A DNA stretch of 64,000 bases from Gavia stellata (GCF_030936135.1 NC_082595.1:100109334-100173333); one strand, 5' to 3'; positions 14,031 through 27,636 are shown, counted from the stretch's first letter. Made by a program: numbers and translations. Notes: generated by a model not told the origin, from the sequence alone.

Positions 14031-15010
14031 AACCATATAATGATAGAACAGTTTGGGTTGGAAAGGACCTTTAAAGGTCATCTAGTCCAACCCCACTGCA
14101 ATAAGCAGGGACATCTTCAACACGATCAGGTTGCTCAGAGCCCCATCCAACCTGACCTTGAATGTTTCCAGGGATGGGGCATCTACCACCTCTCTGGGCA
14201 ACCTGTTCCAGTGTTTCACCACCCTCATCATAAAACATTTCTTCCTTATATCTAGTCTGAATGTACCCTGTTTTAGTTTAAAACCATTACCCCTTGTCCT
14301 GTTGCAACAGGCCCTGCTAAAAAGTTTGTCCCCATCTCTCTTAGAAGCCCCCTTTAAGTACTGGAAGGCTGCAATAAGGTCTCCCCAGAACCTTCTCTTC
14401 TCCAACTCTCTCAGACTTTCTTCACAGGAGAGGTGTTCCAGCGCTCTGACCAGTTTTGTGGCCCTCCTCTGGACCCGCTCCAACAGGTTCATGTCTTTGC
14501 TGTGCTGATGACCCCAGAGCTGGACGCAGTACTCCAGGTGGGGTCTCATCATAGCAGAGCAGAAGGGCAGAATCACCTCCCTCGACCTGCTGGCCACGCT
14601 TCTTTTGATGCAGCCCAGGATATGGTTGGCTTTCTGGGCTGTGAGCGCACATTGCTGGCTCATGTCCAGCTTTTCATCCACCAGTACCCCCAACTCCTTC
14701 TCCGCAGGGCTGCTCTCAATCCTTTCTTGCCGCAGTCTATTGATACTGGGGGTTGCCCTGACCCAGATGCAGGACCTTGCGCTTGGCCTTGTTGAACCTC
14801 ATGAGGTTCACAAGAGCCCACTTCTCAAGCTTGTCCAGGTCCCTCTGGATGGCATCCTGTCCCTCAGGCGTGTCAGCTGCACCACTCAGGTTGGAGTCAT
14901 CTGTAAATCTGCTGAGGGTGCACTTGATCCCACTGTCTATGTCATTGATGAAGATATTAAACAGTACTGGTCCCAGTACGGACTCCTGAGGGACACCACT
15001 TGTCACCACT
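14031..15010 (-). mobile_element. 5'-truncated CR1 LINE with ORF2 remnant
   Basis: The minus strand encodes the C-terminal part of CR1 ORF2: a reverse-transcriptase piece [20 protein letters not shown] with RFTDD in place of the usual ADD motif (15009-14737), then [42 protein letters not shown] and [19 protein letters not shown] (14693-14082). A frame break between the two parts shows it is dead. The 3' end is at about 14031, tail-to-tail with the plus-strand fragment on the left. The 5' end is truncated at about 15010 inside the RT domain, the usual outcome of target-primed reverse transcription. Plus-strand ORFs here are shadows. Confidence 0.93.
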
Positions 15011-15714
15011 CTTAGTGCTTCCAGAACAGGTTACCTGTGTTCAAATTGCAACTGGGACAAGATGTCTCTGACAGACGCAGGTCTAACTGAACTTCAGTAT
15101 TCAGATACAGCTCCTGACACTTTACTGGTATATGCCTAATAGATAATTTTCAAGTTTATTATCTGCTTGACAGATAACAAAAAACTAGCACATGGGTATT
15201 TATCTGTAATGTAGCTATGGTAAATGTCTTAATCTACTAAGAAGTTAAGAGACAAGAAAAAGCCCTAAACTGATTACCAAGACAGAGGTTAGCATTTATG
15301 CACCTATGGCTTCTCCATAACACTGAGCTTTGATTCTCCAGGGTTGAGAGATTATTTCCATTTTTTAATTAAGATTCCCAAGATAAAGATAAAGTTGCCA
15401 AGCTTTAACTGTTAAACATCAGGTAAGGAGGGAAATTTCATGCCCTAGGAAAAAAAGACGGTGAGGCAGAGTGGGTTTTTCTTTTTTTTAAATGAGCATG
15501 ATAAAAGTGTTTAGTAAAAGTAATAAATGTAAAGAGAAAAAAAATAAACAGAAAGAGCGCAACTACATGGGTCATGTAGTGAGGACATGACATTCATTTC
15601 TCAGCTATGCCTGCTCAGAAAGGGACCATTTGCTGTAGGTTTAGAGACTTAAAAGTTGCCCCCTCGGAAGGTGGCAGGAAGTCCTGTGTGGGTGTTCACA
15701 GCCCATCATTTCAG
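15011..15714. other. Unremarkable spacer between CR1 and CpG island
   Basis: AT-rich sequence with A and T runs; nothing recognised. Confidence 0.6.
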
Positions 15715-16610
15715 TGACCCCGCAGCGGGGTGGAGGGCTGCGGGCGCAGGTGAGCGAGTCCCCGCAGCCCTGTCGCTGATGGGAAAAAGATGAGTGCAGC
15801 TTGCAAAGATGCGGAGCGACACGATAGGGAAGATAACTTAGCAGAGCGTCTACCCCAAACTGATTTGTTACTAAATGGCCGGCATGTTGGCCTGACAGCC
15901 CCCCGGTTCACTGGGATTAACATCAAGGCTCCAGCGCGGCAGCGGTTCCAGAGTGACCGGCGAGAGAGACAATAGACAAAGCCGGGCCCTTTCATCTCGG
16001 GGCTGCTGGAGCGGAGCCCTGACAGGTGATGGATGAGCAGAAACCGACACGACTTCCCCGTGTCCTCCCCAACACTGCGCGGTTTATGGCCCGACACACT
16101 GCGCCCATTATCCCGCCCCTCGCCCCGGCTCTCCCCGGCCCTCCTCTCCCCCGGGGCCGCTGCGGCCTCCGGCTGCCCCCCGGGCCCCCGCCGCCCCCTC
16201 GCCCGTGACGGGGCGGGGGAGCCGGGAGGCGCCCGGCGGGGGCTGCGCGCTGCCCTGCGCGGCGCCGCTGCGCGCCCGCGGCCGCCGGTGCTGCAGCGCC
16301 ACCTACGGCCGGGAGCGGAGGGACGCGCCCGCCCAGGGCAGCGCCCAGCGCCGGCTGGACCGTACGGCGGGGACAGAGGGACAGCTTGGGCTGTGACACG
16401 GCCGGGCGGGGAGCGCGCAGTGGGTGTCCGTGCGGGGGTGGCATTGCGGGGTGTGTGCGTGCCACTGCTGCCTGGGTATCGCGTGGCTCTGGGGGTGCGT
16501 GGCGAGGGCACCCCGGCCTGCGGGCCTCTCGGCCAGCCGTGTTCCTGGGTCTCGGCTGCCATCACCCCCATCACGCTCTTAGCCACCCACGGCACTGACC
16601 GCCCGACTCA
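15715..16610. promoter_or_regulatory. Intergenic CpG island
   Basis: An abrupt GC- and CpG-rich block in otherwise AT-rich DNA, densest from about 16080 to 16400 with many CGCC and GGGCGG-type GC boxes. It sits about 18.5 kb beyond the inferred CYRIA 3' end and is not next to any coding exon I can find. It is unmethylated-promoter-like by composition. Plus-strand donor-like sites (GCGCAG|GTGAGC at 15749/15750 and GACAG|GTGATG near 16025) would allow a spliced noncoding transcript. ORFs of 273 codons (plus) and 294 codons (minus) cross it but are Pro/Arg/Gly/Ala-rich low-complexity products of GC-rich DNA, so I do not call them genes. Confidence 0.8.
16296..16309 (-). promoter_or_regulatory. 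CTCF-like site in the CpG island
   Basis: The minus strand reads GCCGTAGGTGGCGC, which fits 12 of 14 positions of the commonly used CTCF core CCASYAGRKGGCRS. Location inside an isolated CpG island is typical of bound CTCF sites. This is a motif match only. Confidence 0.35.
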
Positions 16611-19600
16611 GCCCTCCATCACTTTAGGTACTCTGTGCTCGGTGGTCGTAATTGCCATCAGATGTAGCCACTGCACAAATGTTAGGGAATATATCCCTGA
16701 AGGCTCCCAGAAGGAGACATTTAGAGAGGAACAGGAGCGCGAGAGGTGGATTCCTCCTGCTCCGTCCTTCGCTGGACAGCTGCATTCAGCCCTTCACAAG
16801 TCTCAGCCCAGGAGGATTCTAGCCTGTGCACATGGTGCTTGTCCAAAAAGATAAAAACTATCTAACCTGTTTGTCAGGTCAAGACTTTTCGGTCTAGTTG
16901 CTTCTATATGAGGAAATACCCATTAAGTACCTTTACAGCAGCTTGTTTAGCTCTCCAGTAATATGAACATTTAACTCTGTGATCCAATAACTTCCCTCCA
17001 AATCGTCTAAAGTCTAAGATGCTCTAAAGTATCTAAAGCCCTCTTGGATATGTGCTTCAAACTCCGACTTACTAACCAGGAAATAAAATGAAGCTTTAAA
17101 ACTTCTGGTAGCACAGCAGTAGTGCCACTTTGTAAGCTAAAAAAAGAACTCTGATTAGAAAGCAGGAAATTCCCTGCAGTTTAACATGGATTTTTTCACT
17201 CACTTTCTATTATATTTCAGATAATGAGAAAAGGAGGATCATGAAGGATTAAGTACAAATATTATAGAAGAGATAATAGTGTAATTAATTGGACTTGGGA
17301 GGGGGTAAGAACTGAATGAAGAATGAGTGATCTTTAAAAAGAACTGAATTTAATGGAGTGTTATGTGTACAAAATTTAGAATGTTTATATCTGTTGTCCT
17401 TAAGACAGGTATAGAAATATTACCTCCGTGGCCTTTTTTATGTGTCAGCATAAGAGTGTGCCTTCCCTGCAAATGAAGTTATTGAGCATAGCTAATTTTT
17501 TTTGGGGGGGGGTTATGCTTCAGGGATAAATCACAGAGAGGACTAAATGTTTTGTCTTCGGTGTGCACATACGGTGGAGTCATTGCACCTGTAGAAGGTG
17601 ATTCAGAGACATAAAAAGAAGCTTGGGGAAGCAACAAGAAACCATCTGAGCTTGCTCCTGATAGACCTTGATTGATGTACCAGGTATTTCCTGAGTATTT
17701 CTTATGTTACTAGTCAATACATAAAAACTAATACTTTAGTAAAACACAGCAAAACTGATCAATATAGAGGCCTTTGAGTCCACAGCATTGTACAGCTGAC
17801 AGTTTTATAAATTTGGACTTCAGGTGAGCAATGAAGAATGCATGCCATTAAGCTGAATAATAATACTATGAGGCTGAACAAGAAACTATTAATACAAATG
17901 ATAGCTAGATAGACTGGAAAAGCAACAAGATAGAAAGTTGAGGTGAACTGCTGTGGCTTTTAAAGGTAAAAAGGTAAACCTGATGATCAGCTTTTGGATT
18001 GCTTTGCTTCTTAAACTGGCAGTTTCCTGACCTCAGAAAACGCACAGACCTGTTCTTACTAATTCATGAAGCATTTCGTATTGCTGATGAACAGATTTTA
18101 TTTAGATTTTGTCAGCACATAAACAGATCATTTGAAAAGCAGCGCAGTGAAGCCATTTTAGGCAGTGATGCTACTATATTAGATTACAAAAATTTGGATT
18201 TGATACAATGTTAGAAACCTTTAAAAAATTTAAGCTCTGGTAGGCACTGCATACCACATGTTATCCTTCTCATTGAATAATCCAGCTGCAAGCCTTATGG
18301 ATTTATGTAAAACAAAACAAACAAACCAAACCCAGTTCCTTTATTTCTGTAACTTGCAGTAGATGACTCCAGATTGCCAGTAAATTTTGTGCCCAGTCTC
18401 AAACCATTGCTGGCATTTCCACCATGCTGTTAGATGAATTTGGTTGATGCAAACACTCTTTTCTCCTCAGTTTAAGGCACAAACTGGTACTTACGAAATA
18501 TTGTCTGTGACACTTTGCAGAAAGCGGGAGTAGTTCTAATCTAATCGATAAATGGTTTAAATCTTTTGTATTTTACTGTGATTAGCAAATCGAGATAGTT
18601 TTGAGACCCAGGAGAAGTTTTCTAACTGTTACTGTACAGGTTCCCTCCCGCTCCCCCCTTTAACTTGCTCACTTTTTGGTGTTGTGATTTCTGCATTCCT
18701 GAGACCAGCTTTAATAAGGCTGGAGAGGTGGTGGAGCACAGTTGGTTACAAGCACCTAAGTTTTGCTTTGAAATCACAGGTGATCTTGACATTTCTAGCA
18801 GGCGGAACTTCCACTTATGTAAAGCTGCTGGATTCAGTCCAGAGGATTTGGCTTGGATGAGTGAATAAAGCTGAACAGAAATCCTGGGAATACCTTTCTT
18901 CACTATGACTCAGAGAGGCACTGCTGGGCATAGTCAAGATTTTAAATTAAAATTGCTTTGTCATACATGTGTTTCTTATGATTTTAATGAAACTACTCAC
19001 ATAGGGGAATTGTGCAACATTTATCCCATTTTCCAAGGAACACTACCATATTATATAACATCATGCCGTTAATGATCAGCTATTTGCACTGGTAAAAGTT
19101 AGCTGTGTCACAATATTTATTTTAAATTGCCCTATGTTTCCATAGATTACAGTACCTGATCTTTCTATATACAGTCCCTGTTCATGTGTTGAAACTTTAA
19201 CTCACTTGTTCCCTACTGTTCTTACTAACGAAAAACATTGCTATGAGCAATTTTCTATACACATATATTAATTTTGGATTACTGAGATTGCCTAATGAGA
19301 TTATAATTCTCTGTTAAATATTTCTGACAGAGAAGATCCAGAACAGAATTTGGAAAACAAATCTATCTCATGGTGAAACCAATTTCCAGCACGTTTTGTC
19401 AGAAATATTCCCAAGAAAGCCTTCACAGTTCTGCAAGAAATTATCCTACATAATGCTAATGAAGCAGAATTAGTTCAGGTTGCTGCTGACAGCAAAAAAC
19501 TTCTCAGTTGCTTCACCCTATCAGGCTCCCACACTTGGAAATTATTACAAGCAACTGCTAGAAACAAGAAAATGAACATGGGAAAAAGTGGAGAGATCAT

Positions 19601-22149
19601 TTTCTTTCCTCCAATTACTCTTGGCACCTTGGGATGATCATCCTAAACTGGATCCCAGCTCACTTACATGGGTGAAATTGCCTGCAATGGAAGCAACTCT
19701 CAACACAGAGGTATAAATTCAGTTTGGTTTTCTATGAATTCTAATTTTTACAGGACTGCTGGATTATGTTTTATTATGCAATAGTGGAACAGTAGGACTT
19801 TAAAAGGGAAGATTATTTTTCTCAAATTATTTTTGAAGTAAGATGCTGCACACCAGTGTGCTTTACTAACTGGTGCTCACAGGCAGGAGTCCAGCTTGTT
19901 GGAGGGAAGGTGGGCTTTGGTAGTTTTTGGTTTAGTTTTCTGTGAGGCTTTTTTTTTCGCTCGTTCCTGTTTGAGATACCGCACCTCTGGTCAGCTTGAT
20001 ACAAATGTTTTCTTAAGGTCAATATTGATGCAAGTTACATCTTCCTATGATTGCTGAGATATCAGGGAACATGCTGAGCCTTTTAGCACCATGTCCTGCT
20101 GATTGGGGTAAACAGCATTGCAATAAAGAAGTGTAGACTAAAGCTCTGACTAGCATTAAATGGCAATGAATTTGGCCCTTTCCTAGTCATAATGCCTGTA
20201 CTAAACAGAGCCAAAGCATGAAGTCAAAAACTGTTAACTGATCATCCTTGGGTTATGTAAAATTTAAGAAGTTGTGTGGTCCAACAGGAATGGATCTGTA
20301 AAGCAAAACCCTTGGTGCTGAGGACATGATGTCCCCTGTATACGTGCTTCAGAGGTTTTACTTTAGGACAGAACTATTCTGGTGACATGGACTGAATGCT
20401 CGTTAGCAGCTAGAGCTGTGAAGTGAACTTCGGGAGCACATCTGCTGGTTTAGCATCAGGAGCAAGGAGTCGCTCCATGTGCTCCAAGAGAGCTCCACCA
20501 CATGGGCGAGAGAGTTGCTTCAAAAACTCCATTCCCCTGATCTAAATTAAAAAATTAATGTGGACACACCCAGATATATGGCTTAATTATTACCACAGGG
20601 CCTGCTGTATAGGGATGTAAACTCTGCCGTGTCACTCGCCCTCATCTTAGATCCAGCCACGGGCTATTGTGTTTGCAAAAAAAGCCACAACCGTCCTGCC
20701 CCCACCACACACGTCTTATTTGCAAGAGAAGAGTTGTTAAATGCAACTCACATTTCCTCGACTTAATCTGCAGATTGGATATTAAGGAAGTGGGAAATAT
20801 CTGTCTGATGACCTCAGGCTATGTCTATGCTTGAAAATAAAACATGCCAAAGATCATAGCTTGGCTCACACCCATACACGTAAGCTCTCCTCTCTCCAAA
20901 ACCAGGGTCTCCTCAGGTAAAAGCCTTGCTTTCTTGCAGTGAAGTTGCACATCTCTCTCATCCACTTCCTGCTTTTTTTGTTTACTCTAATGTTTTTAAT
21001 TTGAGAATTTAATGAAAAATTCCATCAGAGCCAGATAAATCCTCTCTCTTCAAAAGAGTGCCACTATCGTGCTACTAGAGCTCTTTTTCGTGGGAATGAC
21101 AAAACTTCCTGAATTTGTTGTACACCCTGGCAAAGGCTGGTGGAATAGGACACAATGAAATGATATTCCTTTTTGGAACTCAGTGCGGTGTACCCATCCC
21201 TTATTTTTCCATTCTTACTCTGGGGACCAGACCACAGAGTGTGCGAGCACACCTTAAGTCTGCAGCACCTAACACTTGACCTCAGAGACCAATACATCTA
21301 AAATCCTCCATGCTTTGCACAAAACTAGTACAACTAAAACCCATCCTGCAGATTCTGTATAATTTGCAAACTGCTTTGCTTTCCTGGCACTGATGAAGAT
21401 GCTGCTGATGCCCAGGGGTCCTAGTCATCATTGCTTTTAGTATTGGCAGTTCTGTAGGCACTGTGGCCTCTCTATTAGTTGAAAATTGCCTTTTATCCTC
21501 AGCTCACATTGAAATCTTCCCTGTCTTCTACTATTTTTGCCTTTTTTTTTTTTAGTTTTATAACTGAACACCAAAAATAGGAGCCTGTATTTCTACACAG
21601 ACTTCGTAGTTAAACAGGGTTCAAGTGTAAACTGCCAGTATTTTGCCTCAGAATGCAGTGCTTGGTCAGGCCACATCCTCTACTTGGATAAATTAGAGTT
21701 GCTCATTAAATAGAGCTATTCTGGTTTGTGCCAATTCAGGAGATGGTTTGATATGGTGTCAAGAAAAAGTTCCTAAACATTAGACACAGCATCCTTGAAG
21801 ACTGATGAAGGAATACAGTCCTCGTATTTGGTACAGATAATTTCTTGATTTAAAATCTCTGCATCTATAAAACTCCTGTCCATGGACACTCTAAAACTGC
21901 ACATCCTATACTTGTCCATATCAGGAGCATTAATTCCAGATAGGAGTGAAGGCTTAAGAATTACCTCTCTAGTCTAACATCTGGATGTTCAAGGGGAAGT
22001 ATTTATTTAAAATCCATTCATCCAGTAGAGATCTTAGATTACCAGTTTAGCAGGAACATGGCTGTATAGACAAACCTGTCTATAAAAATGGAAAAAAAAA
22101 TATCCAGGTTAATCCAAAATAATTCACTTAAATGAACCTCATGCAGGAA
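16611..22149. other. Gene-free intergenic DNA
   Basis: No exon, RNA gene or clear transposon was recognised. A 71-codon plus-strand ORF at 17999-18214 has no recognisable product. Confidence 0.6.
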
Positions 22150-22720
22150 AAACAGAGTCATCAGTAGTTCATTGTCTGAAGGAAGGTATGTATCAAAAGG
22201 AAATTTGCAAAGGCCTGTCCTAATGCCCAGTGTTCTTCAATATATTTCTAAAAGCCATGGACAATGGGCTAGATAATACTTTCATTACATTTGTAGATAA
22301 CGCTAACGTGGGAAGGACTGAGAGTGCAACAAACAGACTCAGGTACAGCTTGCTACTGAAAAATGGTCCCATTTTCCTCAGGCCACTCTTTTCCTCAGAC
22401 ACAATCATTCACGTAGCGGTTGGAAATAATCTGACCAAACCCCCCTGAAAGGATTAGTTTTCAACTGCGTATTGTAGGCTGTGAAGTGACGTGACACCTG
22501 GCTCAGAACAAGGAACAGGGTGGTAACGCGTGAAGAGACCTGGGGGTGGGTGGGGGAGATGCCCTTTTCAGCCACAGGCATTGTAAAGGGACCCTGCAAT
22601 TGAACCCCAATAATACACTGAAGGCCAGAAAGAGAGTTCAAAATAATCTTGACAAATGGGAATTTTGCTGAAAATAAGATTAAATAGGATAGGAGCAAAG
22701 TACTGTACTTAAGTAATATA
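22150..22720 (+). mobile_element. Old, decayed CR1/L3-type LINE fragment (RT region)
   Basis: Translated pieces resemble the LINE RT region: VFFNIFLKAMDNG followed by FITFVDNANV (compare [12 protein letters not shown] ... FADDTKL), and further on LDKWEFC at about 22652. Frames are broken by several stops and small indels, so this is an ancient copy. The DNA before it resembles the segment just upstream of GVPQGSVLGP in CR1-clade elements. Ends are approximate. Confidence 0.65.
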
Positions 22721-23482
22721 AATGGCCATTGTAGGTGGATTACAAGATTGCAGCTCCTCCTTTGGAGTTTATTTTGTTTCCACGCTGACTTCTGAGTGCG
22801 CCATCTTGATCCTGTGCCTCTGTGCTACCCATGCAAATTTTGGGTTGCCCTTCCAGTTTGGTTATGATTAAGTATTAGGGCAAACCAGAGAGAAGGCTGT
22901 TCTACAAGTCGGTGAGCCGATACTCAACCTGCTGCCAATGCTTACTGCAGATAACATCTGTAGTAATCCTTGTGTCCTACAATTGTTTCACCTACAGCCT
23001 CCAGTTTCTGCCTTTTCAAACAAGGCAGGAGACAAAACAAACAAAAAATCTGCTCTCACAAGCAAAAATCACAAACTAAGTAATACAGTTAGAAGGCTTC
23101 ATGTCTCTCATGTTGTATATCCACAGTTAAACACAACACTGAGGTCTCTCCTCAGTCTTCAAGTAGTCCTTTCTCAGGTGGAAACCTTGTGGAAAGGTTC
23201 AGCTCACCAGAGATCTCAGCTGCCTTCTCTAGATATCATTCTCTCTTATATTTAGGCTTTATATCAATTTGCTTTTATAGACAGACACCCCAAAGATGTA
23301 CCTGCACCCTTCTATACTTCAACAGGGTACAAGGCCTGTATAGTTTCCTATATTGCCCTCATTACCTTCCCACTATGAATGGAGCAATGTTATGTATGTC
23401 TAACATGTGAGATTTCTTTTATTATGCTTTTACCAGAAGAATAATAATTTCTTTTCCTAGCATTTTGATTAAAGGAAAGTCG

Positions 23483-23498
23483 TTTTTTTTTTTTTTTT
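23483..23498. repeat. T16 homopolymer
   Basis: Sixteen consecutive T bases. No recognisable retroposed sequence on either side. Confidence 0.95.
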
Positions 23499-25299
23499 AA
23501 GAATTACCTTCTGATGTCATTTAAACTAATGGAATTACACTAGAATATAAACAGTATGCGAAAGAAGAGACTTGGGCTCCTAAGCCATGTTTATATAGAT
23601 GTCTGAGTGAGGAAACCCTTTTTCTGAGCTGCACACACATCATTCTCCATGGAGAATGGTTTGTATAAAGCTGTATTGTTCCCTTTTCCAACTCACTCTG
23701 AGGGCTTTTTGTGTTTTTCCTGCCCTTTTTTCCCCCCAATCCTATACGCAGCCCATTTTTCTCGTTTCATTTTTACTGCTGCTGTGTCCTGCTTCCTTCT
23801 TTGGCCTCTTTGCAGGATGTAGCAGAGCTCGGACTCCCACCTCTCAGCACACAAACAGTATCTTTCTCTTAAACCAGCCTGCAGTCAGCAGGAACGCACC
23901 ATTCCATCAGCCCTGGCCAGGGACCGGGAGCTTCTCTAAACAGATCCTGAGACCCTCGGCTTCTGGCAGCAGAGTGAACTGTGGGGTGGGGAAGTCCGAG
24001 GCTCAGCATTTAGCCTATGTCAGCAGTAACTCACACAGCCCTGGTTTTACTCTACGGGCATATAAAAAAAAAAACCCAAAGAAAAAACAAAACGTGCAAA
24101 ACTGGATTTAAGTTTGCTTCCAAAACGTTGTGCTCAACAACTTATGCTGAGAAGAGAGAAGGGTCTTTTCTTCCTCAGGTAAGATCAAGGAATGATGGAA
24201 CTGAGGTAAAGAACGGTTCGCAAAATTCAGCTGTTGTTTGGTACCCATGGTTATTAAATCCATCATCATAACTATTAGATTTTTCTTTTGTTCTTTTCTT
24301 ACTTATTTTGACCATCTGCTGATAATAATTATACAGCAGGAATAAGAGAGCGAGAATAACATTTTACCCATATTCAATTATGCTACACTTCACCTTTCTG
24401 AGATTATATTAATTACAATTCATGGCTTTAGCAAACCACTCTTACAGTTAAAGGGCACTCAAATAAGGAAGAAAAACAAATGTAATCTCTGACTCCACTG
24501 TACTCATGCAAGCCCTGTTAACCGACTGATTAAATGATCTAGCCTTGCATATTTATCCCTTTTATATGAACTGGTAAAGAAAGGCAAAAAGGTGGCTTTC
24601 CTAGTGTGAGCCAGCGCAAGGATATCTTATCCGTTAACTTCTATTGAAGCTTAAAAAATATTATTATTAGAATGTTAGTATTTTGCCCTAATGTTCACAA
24701 ACTTCGATCAGGATAAATACTTACATTTGAAATCAATTATGGTGTTTCAGCAGGGGATGAGAGATGACACGGAAGTCCCTCATATTTTAGACTGCATGGC
24801 AGAGTTTGTATTTCATCAGCTGGCTACAGTTTTCTATAATACCACTTAATAAAATTGAGTATTTTCCTTAATACGAATGAACATATTTTTGTGTTTGTTT
24901 AAAGGAATAACTACACGAAAGGTATAATGTAATACAAAACAAATGCCTGATGAACCATTTTTTTTCCCCACCCAACATCTCTGTCTTCTTGAACCACAGT
25001 TACCTGGAGTAAGATTCAAAGTGCTTATGTAGAAAGGCTACATCGCTACTAATAAATTGAACAGGTCTAGTCTCTGGCCAGTGGGCTGACTGGCATGAGC
25101 TGGCTACAACCATACCCTTATTCTTCCTCTGCCTCCAAATCAGCATTGTCACAACCGACAGAGCACGGGTTTGAGCTGCGGGTGGACCTTCTCGGGTACC
25201 GGGGTATGGGGTGGGACTGAAGCATGCCAGGCGCTGAAAGGCTGTTGGCGCTCACACCCGTGCCCTGGCCCCATACAGTTGTACAGCTGGAGTGTCTGC

Positions 25300-25640
25300 G
25301 TTCAAGAAAGGGCTTTTATTCACCTTGTAACAGATTTATCTAGACCACATTTCTTTAGCTACTTACAGGCAATCAGTGTGGGGTAGTATCAAAAGCCTCA
25401 CGGAGGCAAATGACGTGATATTGCTGCTTCTCCTCTGCTACTTCTTCCTCTCTGTTAAGGAAACTATACTGCTTTGACGTGGCCCGTTACCTAACTGGGC
25501 TCTTGTTTTCACACCCCTTCCTGATTTTTAAGGGCAGGCACTTGCCTCACCTCACCTTTAGAAGAAACCACATATAACTACAGTCTGTGCTAAGCCAGTT
25601 CATCAAATACCTTATGATGAAGTTCATCGGGCCCAACCTA
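25300..25640 (-). mobile_element. Possible ancient CR1/L3 LINE fragment
   Basis: TAGTATCAAAAGCCTCACGG followed by GGCAAATGACGTGATATTG and CTTCTCCTCTGCTACTTCTT recalls the reverse strand of the CR1 segment encoding LDFSKAFDTV and the region before it (TATCAAAAGCCTTACTGAAGTC...). Heavily diverged; ends are guesses. Confidence 0.35.
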
Positions 25641-26837
25641 CTCCAAAATAATGAATTTAGCTAAGGCTGGGGCACTGAAGCATGAACCCGATATTTAAGG
25701 ATATTATTTGCAGCATATCTGCTACTTGCTGTGGGATAATGGTGAAAAAATGCCAGCTAACGCACTGATCAGCAAGTAACACTGCAAAGCTTTTCCATTA
25801 CTTGGGTTGTGTTTTCTCGTTTCAGTATTGTCAGTGCTGTGTGCCATTGGAAGCATCATTCCTTTTTTTCCTCAGTCCATTTTAATGCTTCTGCATCTTC
25901 AGTATTTTATGTTGAGAAAGATTCTTTCTCTATAAATACCTACACTAATAACAATCTAAAGTAGAGTAACTCCACTAAGTTAGTGCAGAAGTACCTATAT
26001 GAGACAATTGCTGGTTTTAAGTATTCCGAAGAGCTGAATTGCTTTGCAATACCTCTCGATTTCATTGCCTAGTTCTAGAGGCGCTTTGTGGATCCTAAAC
26101 ATTTCCAGGTCCCCCTGCCACTAGCTGTTTGTATTCGCCTCTCACATTCTGATTTCACTGTTTAAAGGGCAAGGAAAGTTTACGGAATGGAAAGACCTTG
26201 GAGTCTACAATATCAAACAGCAGAGTGACCTCAAAGGAAAACATATTTCATTAAAAAGAAAAAAGAGTTTCCTTGCAAATCTAGCTTGTTTTACCCACCC
26301 AGATCTTTTTGCTGCCTCTGTGGTAACACATGTTTTATATGAATCTATATTAAGATGAATTTTAACCTACAAATAACTAGATACAGCTATGCAGTAGGAG
26401 GGAATTCCTACAAGATGATGTAAAGTTTTTTAAGCAGTAAAATTAAAAATAGCACATAAAACCTGACCAGTAGATTTGGATCTGAACCAAGGCAACACAT
26501 TTGGGAAACATTATCAAGTTTATCAGGGGTAACATATCACAGAAAATCTGCTTCTGTTTATATGCCATTTATTATTCATTTTTGACATTTCCCTTTTTTC
26601 TTCAACCTTTTTTACCCCTAAGCAAATACATGTTAGACTTAACTGAAATGTGAGATAACAGACTGGCCTTTTTATTTTCTTTCCCTATAAGACAAAAGCT
26701 GATCTGACTAGAAGTAAAAAAAAAATTATGAAATATAAGTACAGGAAAAAAAAGTTGCCAGAGTAGCACTGGCAATAAAGGAGAAATATGCCTCGCAGTG
26801 AAAACCAAAAAAAATTAAAATGCCTGACAAGATTAAA

Positions 26838-27180
26838 CTAAGGGCCAAATTCTGTCCTTCCCTATGCTGTCTTGCATTTGATGATGGCACATTACAGACT
26901 TCTGCCTCATGCAACATACCATATCTGTGATAAAAAGCTATTTTTTATGCCTGGGACACCTATATTAATAGGGTTATGCCAGCAGAGACTTTTTTGCCCA
27001 TGGTTTTCAGAATGTTTGCAGGTCAAAACAATTGATAGTAACCAAGTCTAACTCAGGGAAAAATACAAACAATGAAAGCAAATTCAGTCTTGGTAAATGA
27101 CCCAGTCCCTCAACTTTACTCGGACAAATTCTCACTCACATCATCGCAATAAACTTCAAATGAGAAAGAGCTATAACTTT
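26838..27180. mobile_element. Possible ancient LINE 3' UTR traces
   Basis: AAGGGCCAAATTCTGTCCTT at the left is a common word of old amniote CR1/L3 3' ends. The CTTCAAATGAGAAAGAGC region at the right is less convincing. No reading frame survives. Tentative. Confidence 0.3.
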
Positions 27181-27636
27181 ACTTGGGTTTGACCTGTCTT
27201 CAAAATAAAGATAATCATTAAAAGTCAGTCTAAACCTGGTCTCAAGTCAGCCAAGATTCATGCAGTCTTTCTACTGAATGCAGTTCAAGTTGGAGCTCAA
27301 CTTAAATTTGAATTCTGTTAGTTTGCCCATCAGTAGTTTGTAATTTTCTTCAATGGATTCAAATGCAAAATATCAACATGTCTTTGAAAGCTGTTATTGA
27401 ACAGGGGTTTGTTCTGATGCTGAGATCTCCAGCTGAGGTGAATGTTTATTATTCTTTGCTTGGATGAGCAAAACTTTTGGAGTGGTTTCAGGAGCAGATC
27501 TTTCCTCTGTGTGCTCTAGAATACACACACCCTATCAGCAAACACCCCTTGTACGTCAAAGAAAGCAAAAACATTAATGGGCATAAAATGGTGGAGACAT
27601 TTATTTTAAAATGCAAGCAAACCCCCAGAATATGGT

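Noticed and set aside
14131..15015. Plus-strand ORFs of 120-136 codons over the minus-strand CR1
   Set aside because: They are reverse-strand shadows of CR1 ORF2.
15711..16854. Long ORFs of 294 codons (minus) and 273 codons (plus) over the CpG island
   Set aside because: Overlapping opposite-strand frames with Arg/Pro/Ala/Gly-rich low-complexity peptides; open frames are expected where GC content removes stop codons. No recognisable domain.
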